Source of the DNA: CAZHPA01 sp964533945
GTDB lineage: Bacteria; Bacillota; Clostridia; Lachnospirales; WRBF01
Direction of reading: 5' to 3'
Assembly: GCA_964533945.1 (NCBI GenBank)
Contig: CAZHPA010000007.1
Location: 10,569-74,568 of the forward strand
Length of the DNA stretch: 64,000 bases
A program made the translations under genes and the position numbers. Each line of letters starts with the position of its first letter. Position 1 is the stretch's first letter. Positions 9,024 to 17,084 of this stretch are shown here, in pieces. The notes below the pieces were generated by a model. It was given only the letters and a program-made list of their open reading frames with translations, was not told where the DNA came from and did no database searches.

Positions 9024-9941
9024 TCAACTTTGGGGCAACAACCAGTCACTATCGGGTTTGGCAATTAATCTTGCGTTGTTATATGCCATTTCCATAGTTA
9101 GGCAAGTGTGTCCGAAATATTGCTTGTTTTCAGCATTTCTTGTTAATACTAATGCTAAATCGGGCTTGTCGGGATTTGTAAAATATAGCGGTATTAAAAG
9201 TTGAACTTTATCGTCATAATATTGGGGAACTGCAATTTTATAATTGGCATCAATTTTCTTTTTTGTTCTTTCTATAGCAGCATTAAAAAGTTCGAACTTC
9301 ATAAAGCTATTTCTAATACTTTCTGGTATGCGCTGAACATTTTCTTTTTTTCCAAAAATATGTCCATATTGAGGCACAATGTCATAATTTGCATTAAAAA
9401 TTAAATCTTCAATGCAAGAAAAATAATTTGCTCTCTTAGGCAAATTTAAAATACCTTTAATGGTTAGCAAAGATTCAGTTAAAAAACTATCAAAATGCCA
9501 CTCTCTAGGGTCGTCGGGGTTTTTGTTTACTGTTAAGTATGCAAAAATTCTCTCGTAGTCTTTTGTGTATAATCCTGTATTAAAAATTAAAAATCTGCCT
9601 TCTTCAATTATAAATATTTTATTTTTGTTTTCAATATCTTTTGCGTTCTCCCAATCGCAGTGTAATTTACTAAATGTGTAATTTATGTAGTTGTGTAAAA
9701 TAGGATGTGTTAATTTATTTTTTGTTATGCCTGCTTGTTCTTCTTCTTGATATTCTAACTGTTCGTCGTCTAATTGTTCAACGTCTAATCGGTCTTCTAG
9801 TTGGTCTTCTAATTGGTCTTCGCCTTCTTCTTGATGTGATTTTAATTCAATTGGCGCTCCCCAATCTTCGTCACAAATTCTTGCTAAATAGTCAATCTTT
9901 TTGCCGAAACCGCTTCGGTCGGCAAAGTCAAAAAGCTTCAT
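9024..9941 (-). CDS. DUF3825 domain protein
   Basis: A 305-residue soluble protein of the DUF3825 family. Diagnostic stretches are ILHNYINYTFSKL, FNTGLYTKDYERIFAY, LPKRANYFSCIEDLIF, YKIAVPQYYDDKVQLLIPLY and the C-terminal TMEMAYNNARLIAKP. The biochemical role of the family is not known to me. Residues ~35-70 are an acidic insert built from repeats of LEDQ/LDDEQ, encoded by near-repeated TTCTAATTGGTC units. The start is chosen as ATG at 9941 because it overlaps the stop of a 9-codon leader frame that has the good Shine-Dalgarno. An in-frame TTG at 9986 has no ribosome site. It has its own promoter and stands alone between clpA and the ACT operon. Confidence 0.75.
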   Translation of the reverse strand: MKLFDFADRSGFGKKIDYLARICDEDWGAPIELKSHQEEGEDQLEDQLEDRLDVEQLDDEQLEYQEEEQAGITKNKLTHPILHNYINYTFSKLHCDWENAKDIENKNKIFIIEEGRFLIFNTGLYTKDYERIFAYLTVNKNPDDPREWHFDSFLTESLLTIKGILNLPKRANYFSCIEDLIFNANYDIVPQYGHIFGKKENVQRIPESIRNSFMKFELFNAAIERTKKKIDANYKIAVPQYYDDKVQLLIPLYFTNPDKPDLALVLTRNAENKQYFGHTCLTMEMAYNNARLIAKPDSDWLLPQS

Positions 9942-9967
9942 AATAGGTCGGATAGTGTAGTTGCCAT
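9938..9967 (-). CDS. Possible 9-residue leader peptide before the DUF3825 gene
   Basis: GAGGAG lies 7 nt upstream of ATG at 9967, which opens the frame MATTLSDLL and stops with TGA at 9938-9940. That stop overlaps the ATG at 9941 of the DUF3825 gene as ATGA. The arrangement suggests translational coupling. A one-base frameshift that has split the original start from the gene is the alternative. Confidence 0.45.
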   Translation of the reverse strand: MATTLSDLL

Positions 9968-10087
9968 CCTTTCTCTCCTCTTGCAAAAACTTTCAAAATT
10001 AAATATTACCCAAAAATTATCAATAAAACAAGAAGCAACAAGCAATTTTGGGCATATAAACTTTAACTTACTTTATAATTTCGGTTA

Positions 10088-10116
10088 ATTTTAACATTAT
10101 TTATATTTGTTGTCAA
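10088..10116 (-). promoter_or_regulatory. Sigma-A promoter for the DUF3825 gene
   Basis: On the minus strand, TTGACA (10116-10111) and TAAAAT (10093-10088) are 17 nt apart, about 120 nt upstream of the leader ATG and just after the terminator of the preceding operon. The -35 box is perfect and the -10 box has one mismatch. Confidence 0.65.
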
Positions 10117-10137
10117 GAATTTTTGGAAAAACTAAAA

Positions 10138-10152
10138 AGGGCTTAAAGCCCT
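10138..10152 (-). terminator. Terminator after the ACT-domain gene
   Basis: AGGGCTT at 10138-10144 and AAGCCCT at 10146-10152 form a palindrome starting 3 nt past the ACT gene. On the minus strand it is followed by TTTTAGTTTTT, a typical intrinsic terminator. It closes the EAL-to-ACT operon. Confidence 0.7.
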
Positions 10153-10154
10153 CT

Positions 10155-10595
10155 TTATAAATTATATACAACATCAGGGGAAACAACGTTAATTTTGCTT
10201 TCTTGAAGTCTTTTTAAACCTTTGTCAACGTTGTCTATGCAAAGTACAACCATAGCTTCTTTTTTGTTTTCGCAAGATTGTTCAACAAAAGCATACGTAT
10301 ATTCAACTTGCATACCATCTTCCTTTAAAACTGCCAAAATTTTAAATAAACTTCCCGGCGTATTATCCATAACAACGGCTAAAACATTGTTTTTCATAAC
10401 GGTAAACCCCGATTCACGCAACACTTCTTCTGCTTTTTGAGGGTCATTTACGATTAATCTTAAAATGCCAAAGTCAACAGTATCAGCAATGCATAATGCG
10501 CAAATATTTATATTTGCTTCACTTAATATGCGTGTAACTTCGTATAGTCTGCCGCTTCTGTTTTCTAAAAAAATTGATATTTGCTGAACAAACAT
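10155..10595 (-). CDS. Tandem ACT-domain protein
   Basis: A 146-residue protein made of two ACT domains. The first begins QQISIFLENRSGRLYEVTRIL and the second begins NNVLAVVMDNTPGSLFKILAVL, each with the beta-alpha-beta-beta start typical of amino-acid-binding ACT modules. No catalytic domain is attached. Such proteins are regularly encoded beside phenylacetate-CoA ligase genes in anaerobes and are thought to sense an aromatic amino acid. Here it is the last gene of the operon, 11 nt after paaK. A good AGGGGG ribosome site precedes the ATG. Confidence 0.88.
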   Translation of the reverse strand: MFVQQISIFLENRSGRLYEVTRILSEANINICALCIADTVDFGILRLIVNDPQKAEEVLRESGFTVMKNNVLAVVMDNTPGSLFKILAVLKEDGMQVEYTYAFVEQSCENKKEAMVVLCIDNVDKGLKRLQESKINVVSPDVVYNL

Positions 10596-10606
10596 TCAAA
10601 AGCCCC

Positions 10607-11923
10607 CTAACATTTTTTTGATTTTATTAATTTTCGGTTGTCAATTACTCTAACTGCTTTGCCTTCGCTGCGTGGTATTGATTTTGGTTCTACTAACTTA
10701 ACTTTAACTTTTATACCCAATGTATTTTCTATTTTATGGGTTATTTTTCGCTCAAGCATTTCTATTTTTTTAACTTGGTCTGAAAACATACTTGTTGAAA
10801 GCTCAATTCTAACTTCCAGTGTATCAAGATTTCCTATTCTGTCAACAACAATTAAATAGTGTGGAGATGCTTCTTCTGAAAGTTCAAGCAAAACGCCTTC
10901 AATTTGACTAGGAAAAACATTAACACCACGTATAATTAACATATCATCCGAGCGCCCGTATGGTTTTTCCATGCGTACAGTTGTTCTTCCGCAATCGCAG
11001 CGTTGTTTAATTAAACGTGTTACATCTCTTGTTCTATACCTAATTAATGGCAGCGCCTCTTTTGTAACGGTTGTAAAAACAAGCTCGCCGACAGAACCAT
11101 AAGGCAAAACTTCCAATGTTTCTGGGTCAATTATTTCTGGAATAAAATGGTCTTCGTTAACGTGGAGTCCGTTTTGACAGCTGCATTCAAACGAAACGCC
11201 CGGTCCTATTATTTCGCTTAATCCATAAATATCAAAAGCTTTAATTGAAAGGCGCTGTTCAAGCTCTGTTCTCATTTCTTCAGTCCACGGTTCGGCACCA
11301 AACACTGCCGATTTAAGCTTTAATTTGCCTTTTATGCCTGCTTCTTCAATAGCTTCTGCCAAATATAGACCATAAGAAGGCGTGCAGGCAAGAATTGTTG
11401 TTTTAAAGTCTTCTAAAATTTGAAGCTGACGGTGAGTATTTCCTCCCGAAACAGGAATTACAGAAGCTCCAATTTTTTCCCCGCCATAGTGAGCGCCAAG
11501 CCCTCCTGTAAATAAACCATAGCCGTACCCAACTTGCAAAGTGGAATTTTCGTCACATCCTGCTGCAAAAAGCGTTCTTGCCATAACTTCGCTCCAAGTT
11601 TCAATGTCGGCTCTTGTGTATCCAACAACAGTTTGCTTGCCTGTTGTTCCTGAAGAAGCATGTATTCTAACAACATCTTTTTGAGGAACGGCAAAAAGCC
11701 CGAATGGATATTGGTCACGCAAATCAGTTTTTAATGTAAAAGGCAATTTTTTTAAATATTCTATCGAATTTATGTCTTCTTGGTTAATGCCTAATTCGTC
11801 AAGCTTTTGTTTATAAAAAGGAACGTTGTTATAGCAGCGTGAAACCATTGCTTTAAGTCTTTCGGCTTGCAATGCTGAAAGTTCGTCTTCGCTCATGCAT
11901 TCGTATTTTTTATTCCAAATCAT
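10607..11923 (-). CDS. paaK: Phenylacetate--CoA ligase family protein (copy 1)
   Basis: A 438-residue ANL-superfamily adenylate-forming ligase. Visible are the phosphate-binding loop HASSGTTGKQTVVGYT near residue 90, the YGLSEIIGPGVSFEC A5-like motif, and the C-terminal GRSDDMLIIRGVNVFPSQIE hinge. It should activate an aryl acid such as phenylacetate to its CoA thioester with ATP. A second paralog lies four genes upstream, with iorA and iorB between them. In anaerobes this pairing links arylpyruvate oxidation to aryl-CoA interconversion. The exact aromatic substrate cannot be read from the sequence. Confidence 0.92.
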   Translation of the reverse strand: MIWNKKYECMSEDELSALQAERLKAMVSRCYNNVPFYKQKLDELGINQEDINSIEYLKKLPFTLKTDLRDQYPFGLFAVPQKDVVRIHASSGTTGKQTVVGYTRADIETWSEVMARTLFAAGCDENSTLQVGYGYGLFTGGLGAHYGGEKIGASVIPVSGGNTHRQLQILEDFKTTILACTPSYGLYLAEAIEEAGIKGKLKLKSAVFGAEPWTEEMRTELEQRLSIKAFDIYGLSEIIGPGVSFECSCQNGLHVNEDHFIPEIIDPETLEVLPYGSVGELVFTTVTKEALPLIRYRTRDVTRLIKQRCDCGRTTVRMEKPYGRSDDMLIIRGVNVFPSQIEGVLLELSEEASPHYLIVVDRIGNLDTLEVRIELSTSMFSDQVKKIEMLERKITHKIENTLGIKVKVKLVEPKSIPRSEGKAVRVIDNRKLIKSKKC

Positions 11924-11952
11924 CTTGTTTTCTCCCTTTAAAACTGTATTTT

Positions 11953-12522
11953 TTAGGCTAAGTTAAACGCTTCGGCAAACGCTTTAATATTTATATCTAA
12001 AAACTTTTTGGGAACTGTATTTGAAATTGCATTAAGCCATGCTTGTTTTTCAATGTTAAGCTGACGTGCCAAAGTACCAAGCAAAACTATGTTTACAGCT
12101 TTATGGTTGCCGCATCTGTTAGCTATTTCTAAAGCATCAACAGCTATTGCTTTATGCGCCGTTTTTGTAAGCTTTTCAATTATTTGTTCGGGATATTTTG
12201 CAACCCCTGTTATAACGGGCATTGGAGAAATTTTTTGCGTATTTGTAATTAAAGTTCCGCCACATTTTAAGTACGGAAGCCAGCGATAAGCTTCTAATTG
12301 CTCGAAAGCCAATATGTAGTCGGCTTCGCCTTCGTTAATTATTGGGGAGTGAACTTTTTCTCCAAACTTAACATACGTAACAACACTTCCACCACGCTGC
12401 GCCATGCCGTGAACTTCAGAAACTTTAACGTCCATTCCATAGTCAACAAGAAGATTTCCAATTATTCTGCTTGCTAAAAGTGTTCCTTGTCCTCCAACGC
12501 CAACAATCATTATAGAAGTCAT
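11953..12522 (-). CDS. iorB: Indolepyruvate:ferredoxin oxidoreductase beta subunit
   Basis: A 189-residue gamma-type 2-oxoacid:ferredoxin oxidoreductase subunit, beginning with the glycine-rich VGVGGQGTLLASRIIG. It pairs with IorA to decarboxylate arylpyruvates oxidatively to aryl-acetyl-CoA with ferredoxin reduction. GGAGGTG precedes the ATG, and the start overlaps the iorA stop by 4 nt, so the subunits are translated together. Confidence 0.93.
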   Translation of the reverse strand: MTSIMIVGVGGQGTLLASRIIGNLLVDYGMDVKVSEVHGMAQRGGSVVTYVKFGEKVHSPIINEGEADYILAFEQLEAYRWLPYLKCGGTLITNTQKISPMPVITGVAKYPEQIIEKLTKTAHKAIAVDALEIANRCGNHKAVNIVLLGTLARQLNIEKQAWLNAISNTVPKKFLDINIKAFAEAFNLA

Positions 12523-14258
12523 ACAGTTGCACCTCCAATGTTTGAAATTGCATTAAATTTGCACACTTGACTGCATAAATTACAGCCTAGGCAAAGCGTT
12601 TTGTCGATAGTTGCTTTTTTGCCTACCATAGAAATAGATGGACAGCCAAGCTTCATACACATTTTGCAGCCTGTGCATTTTTCTTCGGATATTTCATATG
12701 GAATTTGAGGAGCTCTTGATTTTAAAAGCGCACAAGGACTTTTAACTATAATAACAGAAAGTTCTCCGCATTGTGTTTCACGCTTTAAAATTTCTTCTAG
12801 GTTTCCAAGTTCAAACGGATTACAAACTGTAACACGCTTAACACCAACAGCTTCTGAAAGCTTAACTAAATCTAGCAAAGGAGCAGGCTGTCCTTTAATG
12901 TCTTGCCCTGTTGTAGGGTTGTCTTGATGACCTGTCATGCCTGTTATTGAATTGTCTAAAATTAAAACAGTTGCAGTGCTTTTATTATAAACCATATCTA
13001 TTAAGCCTGTTATACCAGAATGAACAAACGTTGAATCTCCTATAACGGCAACGGCTTTTTTGTCAAGGTCTTTTGCTTTAACCATTCCGTGCAATGCGCT
13101 AACGCTTGCCCCCATGCAAACGCAAACGTCCATTGCTTCAAGCGGCGACAACGCTCCTAAAGTGTAGCATCCAATATCACCAGAAACGATTAATTTCAGC
13201 TTTTTAAGCGTATAGAAAACACCTCTATGCGGGCAAGCCGGGCAAAGAACAGGGGGGCGCATAGGCACTTGTTCTTCCAGCTTAATAAATTCTGCCTGTT
13301 CGCCTAAAATTGCCTTCTTAATCATAGCAGAGCTTATTTCGCCACAAATAGGGAAAATATCTTTTCCAATTACGTTTAAACCTAAAGTTTTACAATGTTG
13401 CTCAATTATGTCGTCCAATTCTTCAATTACATAAAGCTTTTCAACTTGAGCAGCAAAATTTTTAATTAGCCAAGAAGGCAATGGAAAAGTTATGCCAAGC
13501 TTTAAAAAAGATGCTTGTGGCAACGCTTCTTTTGCATATTGATACGCAGCGCCGCTTGTTATAATCCCGATTTTAGTGTCGTTAATTTCGACTTTATTAA
13601 CTCTTGATGTTTCTGCATAATCTATAAGTTTTTTCGTTCTTTCTTCAACAAAAGTATGGCGAATTCTTGCCATGGCCGGCATCATTACGTTTTTTTGAAC
13701 GTTTTTAACATATTGTTTAGGCTCTAATTCAAGACGTTCCCCTAATTCAACAATGCTTTGAGAATGGGAAATTCTAGTTGAAAGCCTTAAAAAAACAGGT
13801 GTGTCGTATCTTTCGCTTAAATCGAATGCAAGCTTTGTAAACTTTAGGCATTCGTCACTATCAGAAGGTTCAAGCATTAAAACTTTTGCCGCCCTTGCAT
13901 AATGCCTTGAATCTTGTTCGTTTTGAGAACTGTGCATTCCTTGGTCGTCTGCAACTGCAATAACAAGACCGCCGTTAACTCCTATATATGAAGATGTAAA
14001 AAGCGGGTCGGCTGCAACATTTAAGCCAACATGCTTCATTGCCGAAAATGCCCTTGCCCCTGCTATTGAAGCGCCAATTGCAACTTCAACCGAAACTTTT
14101 TCATTAACTGCCCATTCTGAATATATTTCGTCATATTTTGAAATGTATTCTGTTATTTCCGTACTAGGCGTTCCGGGATAGCTTGAAGCAACTGTTGCAC
14201 CTGCTTCATAAACTCCTCTTGCAACGGCCTCGTTGCCCAACATTAGTTTTTTTTGCAT
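12519..14258 (-). CDS. iorA: Indolepyruvate:ferredoxin oxidoreductase alpha subunit
   Basis: A 579-residue thiamine-diphosphate enzyme subunit. The N-terminal pyrimidine-binding domain includes SSYPGTPSTEITEY. The central ThDP region has CPACPHRGVFYTLK and GDIGCYTLGALSP, with a GDSTFVHSG metal-binding motif. The C-terminal ~60 residues carry two ferredoxin clusters, CTGCKMCMKLGCP and CLGCNLCSQVCK. The length is normal for the family. AAGGGGG precedes the ATG. It is flanked by two paaK genes, indicating fermentation or synthesis of aromatic amino-acid derivatives. Confidence 0.95.
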   Translation of the reverse strand: MQKKLMLGNEAVARGVYEAGATVASSYPGTPSTEITEYISKYDEIYSEWAVNEKVSVEVAIGASIAGARAFSAMKHVGLNVAADPLFTSSYIGVNGGLVIAVADDQGMHSSQNEQDSRHYARAAKVLMLEPSDSDECLKFTKLAFDLSERYDTPVFLRLSTRISHSQSIVELGERLELEPKQYVKNVQKNVMMPAMARIRHTFVEERTKKLIDYAETSRVNKVEINDTKIGIITSGAAYQYAKEALPQASFLKLGITFPLPSWLIKNFAAQVEKLYVIEELDDIIEQHCKTLGLNVIGKDIFPICGEISSAMIKKAILGEQAEFIKLEEQVPMRPPVLCPACPHRGVFYTLKKLKLIVSGDIGCYTLGALSPLEAMDVCVCMGASVSALHGMVKAKDLDKKAVAVIGDSTFVHSGITGLIDMVYNKSTATVLILDNSITGMTGHQDNPTTGQDIKGQPAPLLDLVKLSEAVGVKRVTVCNPFELGNLEEILKRETQCGELSVIIVKSPCALLKSRAPQIPYEISEEKCTGCKMCMKLGCPSISMVGKKATIDKTLCLGCNLCSQVCKFNAISNIGGATV

Positions 14259-14284
14259 AATATCCCCCTTTGTGCAATTTCTCC

Positions 14285-15586
14285 TTATAATTTCTCCCTG
14301 TTATCAATAACCCGCTTAGCTTTGCCAACAAACCTTTCAAACGTTTTTGGGTTAACAAGCGTAACTTTAACATCTATGCTTAAAACTACTCTAATTTTAG
14401 ATTTAATTTTTTCTTTTAATTTTTCAAGCTCTCTATAGTTATTTAAAAGCGAGCCGTCAATTAATTCAACTTGAACTTCTAAAGCGTCTGTGTAGCCTTT
14501 TTTGGAAACAACAAGCTGATAATGCGAACCCAATTCTTTAATACCCATTATTACACTTTCAATTTGACTTGGGAATACGTTAATTCCTTTTATAATTAAC
14601 ATATCGTCGCTTCTGCCTTGAATTTTTGCCATGCGTGTTAAAGTTCTTCCGCATTCGCAAGGCGAATCTATTAAATATGTAATGTCACGTGTGCGATATC
14701 TTAAAAGCGGTATACCTTCTTTTGTAAGTGTTGTTAAAACAAGCTCTCCTTTGTCGCTTCTGTTAATAACGCTTCCTGTTTCGCTATTAATAATTTCGGG
14801 AAGAAAATGGTCTTCGTTAATGTGCAGCCCGTCTTTAATATGGCAATTACCAGAAACGCCGGGGCCAATTATTTCGCAAAGTCCGTAATTTTCTGTTGCA
14901 ATAATTCCTAATTCTTCCTCAATTTTTAACCGCAATTGCTCTGTCATTCCTTCTCCGCCAAACATTCCTATTTTTAAATTTAACGAAACGCCCATTTCTT
15001 TGGCAACTTCTGCTATATGTATTGCATATGAAGGCGTGCAAATTAAAACGGTTGTTTTAAAGTCGTTCATAATCATAATTTGCTTTTCGGTATTTCCTGA
15101 AGACATTGGAATTACAGTTGCGCCCACTTTTTCAAGCCCCTGATGAAGCCCAAACCCCCCTGTAAATAAACCATAGCCAAACGCAACCTGCGCAACGTCT
15201 TTGTTTGAAACACCTGCCATAACTGCAAGCCTTGCTATAACTTCTGCCCACATATCCATATCATTTTTGGTATACCCAACAATTATCGGCTTGCCTGTTG
15301 TTCCGCTTGAGCCATGCAACCTAACTATATTTTCCATAGGTTCTGCAAAAAGCCCTTTTGGATAAGTTTTGCGCAAGTCGTCTTTAACCGTAAATGGTAT
15401 TTCTTCTAAGTCTTTAAGGCAAGTAAATTTTTCGGGTGTCATTCCTACTGAATCAAGTTTTTCTCTATAAAATGGAACTTTATTATAAACACGTTCGATT
15501 GTTTGCTTTAATCTTGCTAACTGTAACTTTTCCATTTCGTCTCTTTGCATACATTCTGTTTTTTTATCGAATAAAGTTAAAGCCAA
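14285..15586 (-). CDS. paaK: Phenylacetate--CoA ligase family protein (copy 2)
   Basis: A 433-residue PaaK homolog with LHGSSGTTGKPIIVGYT, YGLCEIIGPGVSGNC and GRSDDMLIIKGINVFPSQIE. It is clearly paralogous to the copy at 10607 but diverged, so the two may use different aryl acids or work in opposite directions. The start is TTG at 15586, supported by AAGGA 9 nt upstream; there is no ATG nearby. It follows the symporter gene by 12 nt. Confidence 0.92.
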   Translation of the reverse strand: MALTLFDKKTECMQRDEMEKLQLARLKQTIERVYNKVPFYREKLDSVGMTPEKFTCLKDLEEIPFTVKDDLRKTYPKGLFAEPMENIVRLHGSSGTTGKPIIVGYTKNDMDMWAEVIARLAVMAGVSNKDVAQVAFGYGLFTGGFGLHQGLEKVGATVIPMSSGNTEKQIMIMNDFKTTVLICTPSYAIHIAEVAKEMGVSLNLKIGMFGGEGMTEQLRLKIEEELGIIATENYGLCEIIGPGVSGNCHIKDGLHINEDHFLPEIINSETGSVINRSDKGELVLTTLTKEGIPLLRYRTRDITYLIDSPCECGRTLTRMAKIQGRSDDMLIIKGINVFPSQIESVIMGIKELGSHYQLVVSKKGYTDALEVQVELIDGSLLNNYRELEKLKEKIKSKIRVVLSIDVKVTLVNPKTFERFVGKAKRVIDNREKL

Positions 15587-15598
15587 ATTAATCAGTCC

Positions 15599-17083
15599 TT
15601 ATATGTTTTTAAACACTTTGTTTAAGTGATTTTGTGAAAATTTTTCTGTAAACAGACTAACTACAATTACTGACAAAATTGATACAATAAATGCAACCAT
15701 TGCAATTTTTGGCGCTAACGAGCCATCGAACTTTGAAGATACTGCCCAAATAGTTGAAGTTAAAAAGCCTGCAGTCATACCGACAATTGCGCCAAGCTTT
15801 GTTGTTCCTTTCCAATACAGCCCTAACAAATATGGGCCAATAAAGCTTCCGGAAACCGTTCCCCATGAAAATGACATAAGTTGCAAAATTGCAACAGGCT
15901 TACTAGCTGCAATTGCAAATGAAAGAACTATAAAAACAACACATAATATCCTTGAAAGAGAAACAACGCTTTCTTGCTTCATATTAGGCGAAATTCCACC
16001 TTTAACTAAGTCGATTGCAATTGCACTGCTTGAAGTTATAACTATTGAAGCTAAAGTTGACATTGAAGCCGAAAGAACTAAAAGCAAAATAATACTCATA
16101 ACGAAAACAGGCAGTGTTTCAACAACTTTTGGCATAACAACATCATAGCCGCCTTCAGGGAGTGTATTGTTTAAAAAAAGCCTTGCAAGAGAACCAACAA
16201 AATATGCACTGCAAGCAATTAAAAGCGCAAAAGCCGTTGAAACAATTGTTGCAACTTTAATTGAGTTTTCGTCTTTTATTGCGTAAAACTTATGTATCAT
16301 TTGAGGAAGCCCCCAGCTTCCAAAGCTTGTTAAAACAATTAAAGCTAAAAGGTCTACCCACTTTTTGCCGCCAAATATGCTAACTATGTCTGCGTTATCG
16401 GTTGTTTGTGCAATTTGTCTTAATTGTTCAAGACCGCCTGCAAAGCCTCCAACTTTTTCATTTCCCAAAATAAAAAATACCATAAGCAAAACGCCTATTA
16501 TCATTATAATTCCTTGAAAAAAGTCGGTTATAACCGTTGCCAAATAGCCTCCCAAAACAAGATATATTGTAGTTACAATAGCCATTGCCGCCATAAAATA
16601 TATATATGGAATGCCAAACGTTGTTTCAAATAAATAACCAAGCCCCATGTAAACAGAAGCCGAGTATGGAACTAAAAACACAAATATTATAATTGCGGAA
16701 AAATATTTTAAAAACTTACTGTCGTATCGTGCTTCAAAAAATTCTGGCATAGTTTTTGAACTTAGTGTATGTGTCATAGTTCTTGTACGTTTTGCCAAAA
16801 CAACCCATGCCAAAAGACTTCCTATAATTGCATTAAAAAATCCAATCCAAACTGATGAAACGCCAAAAACCCAACCATTTTTGCCGGCATAGCCAATGAA
16901 TAAAACAGCCGAAAAATATGTTGTTCCGTATGCAAAAGCCGAAACCCAAGCGCCGGCTTTTTTACCGCCTAAAAAAAATCCACTAACTGTTTTAGTATGT
17001 TTGTAATTTAAAAATCCTATTCCAATCATTGCAATAATAAACGCTAGCAAAAACCCATATTTTATTAAAATATCTGAAGTCAT
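15599..17083 (-). CDS. Sodium:solute symporter family transporter
   Basis: A 494-residue SSS-family carrier with about 13 hydrophobic segments. The N-terminus (YKHTKTVSGFFLGGKKAGAW) and GGYLATVITDFFQGIIM are typical of the PanF/PutP group. The ATG at 17083 is chosen because GAGGGAAAG lies just upstream and it falls 1 nt after the stop of the preceding gene; the ATG at 17110 lies inside that gene. Within this operon the cargo may be an aromatic or other organic acid taken up with Na+, but that rests on context only. Confidence 0.85.
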   Translation of the reverse strand: MTSDILIKYGFLLAFIIAMIGIGFLNYKHTKTVSGFFLGGKKAGAWVSAFAYGTTYFSAVLFIGYAGKNGWVFGVSSVWIGFFNAIIGSLLAWVVLAKRTRTMTHTLSSKTMPEFFEARYDSKFLKYFSAIIIFVFLVPYSASVYMGLGYLFETTFGIPYIYFMAAMAIVTTIYLVLGGYLATVITDFFQGIIMIIGVLLMVFFILGNEKVGGFAGGLEQLRQIAQTTDNADIVSIFGGKKWVDLLALIVLTSFGSWGLPQMIHKFYAIKDENSIKVATIVSTAFALLIACSAYFVGSLARLFLNNTLPEGGYDVVMPKVVETLPVFVMSIILLLVLSASMSTLASIVITSSSAIAIDLVKGGISPNMKQESVVSLSRILCVVFIVLSFAIAASKPVAILQLMSFSWGTVSGSFIGPYLLGLYWKGTTKLGAIVGMTAGFLTSTIWAVSSKFDGSLAPKIAMVAFIVSILSVIVVSLFTEKFSQNHLNKVFKNI

Positions 17084-17084
17084 A

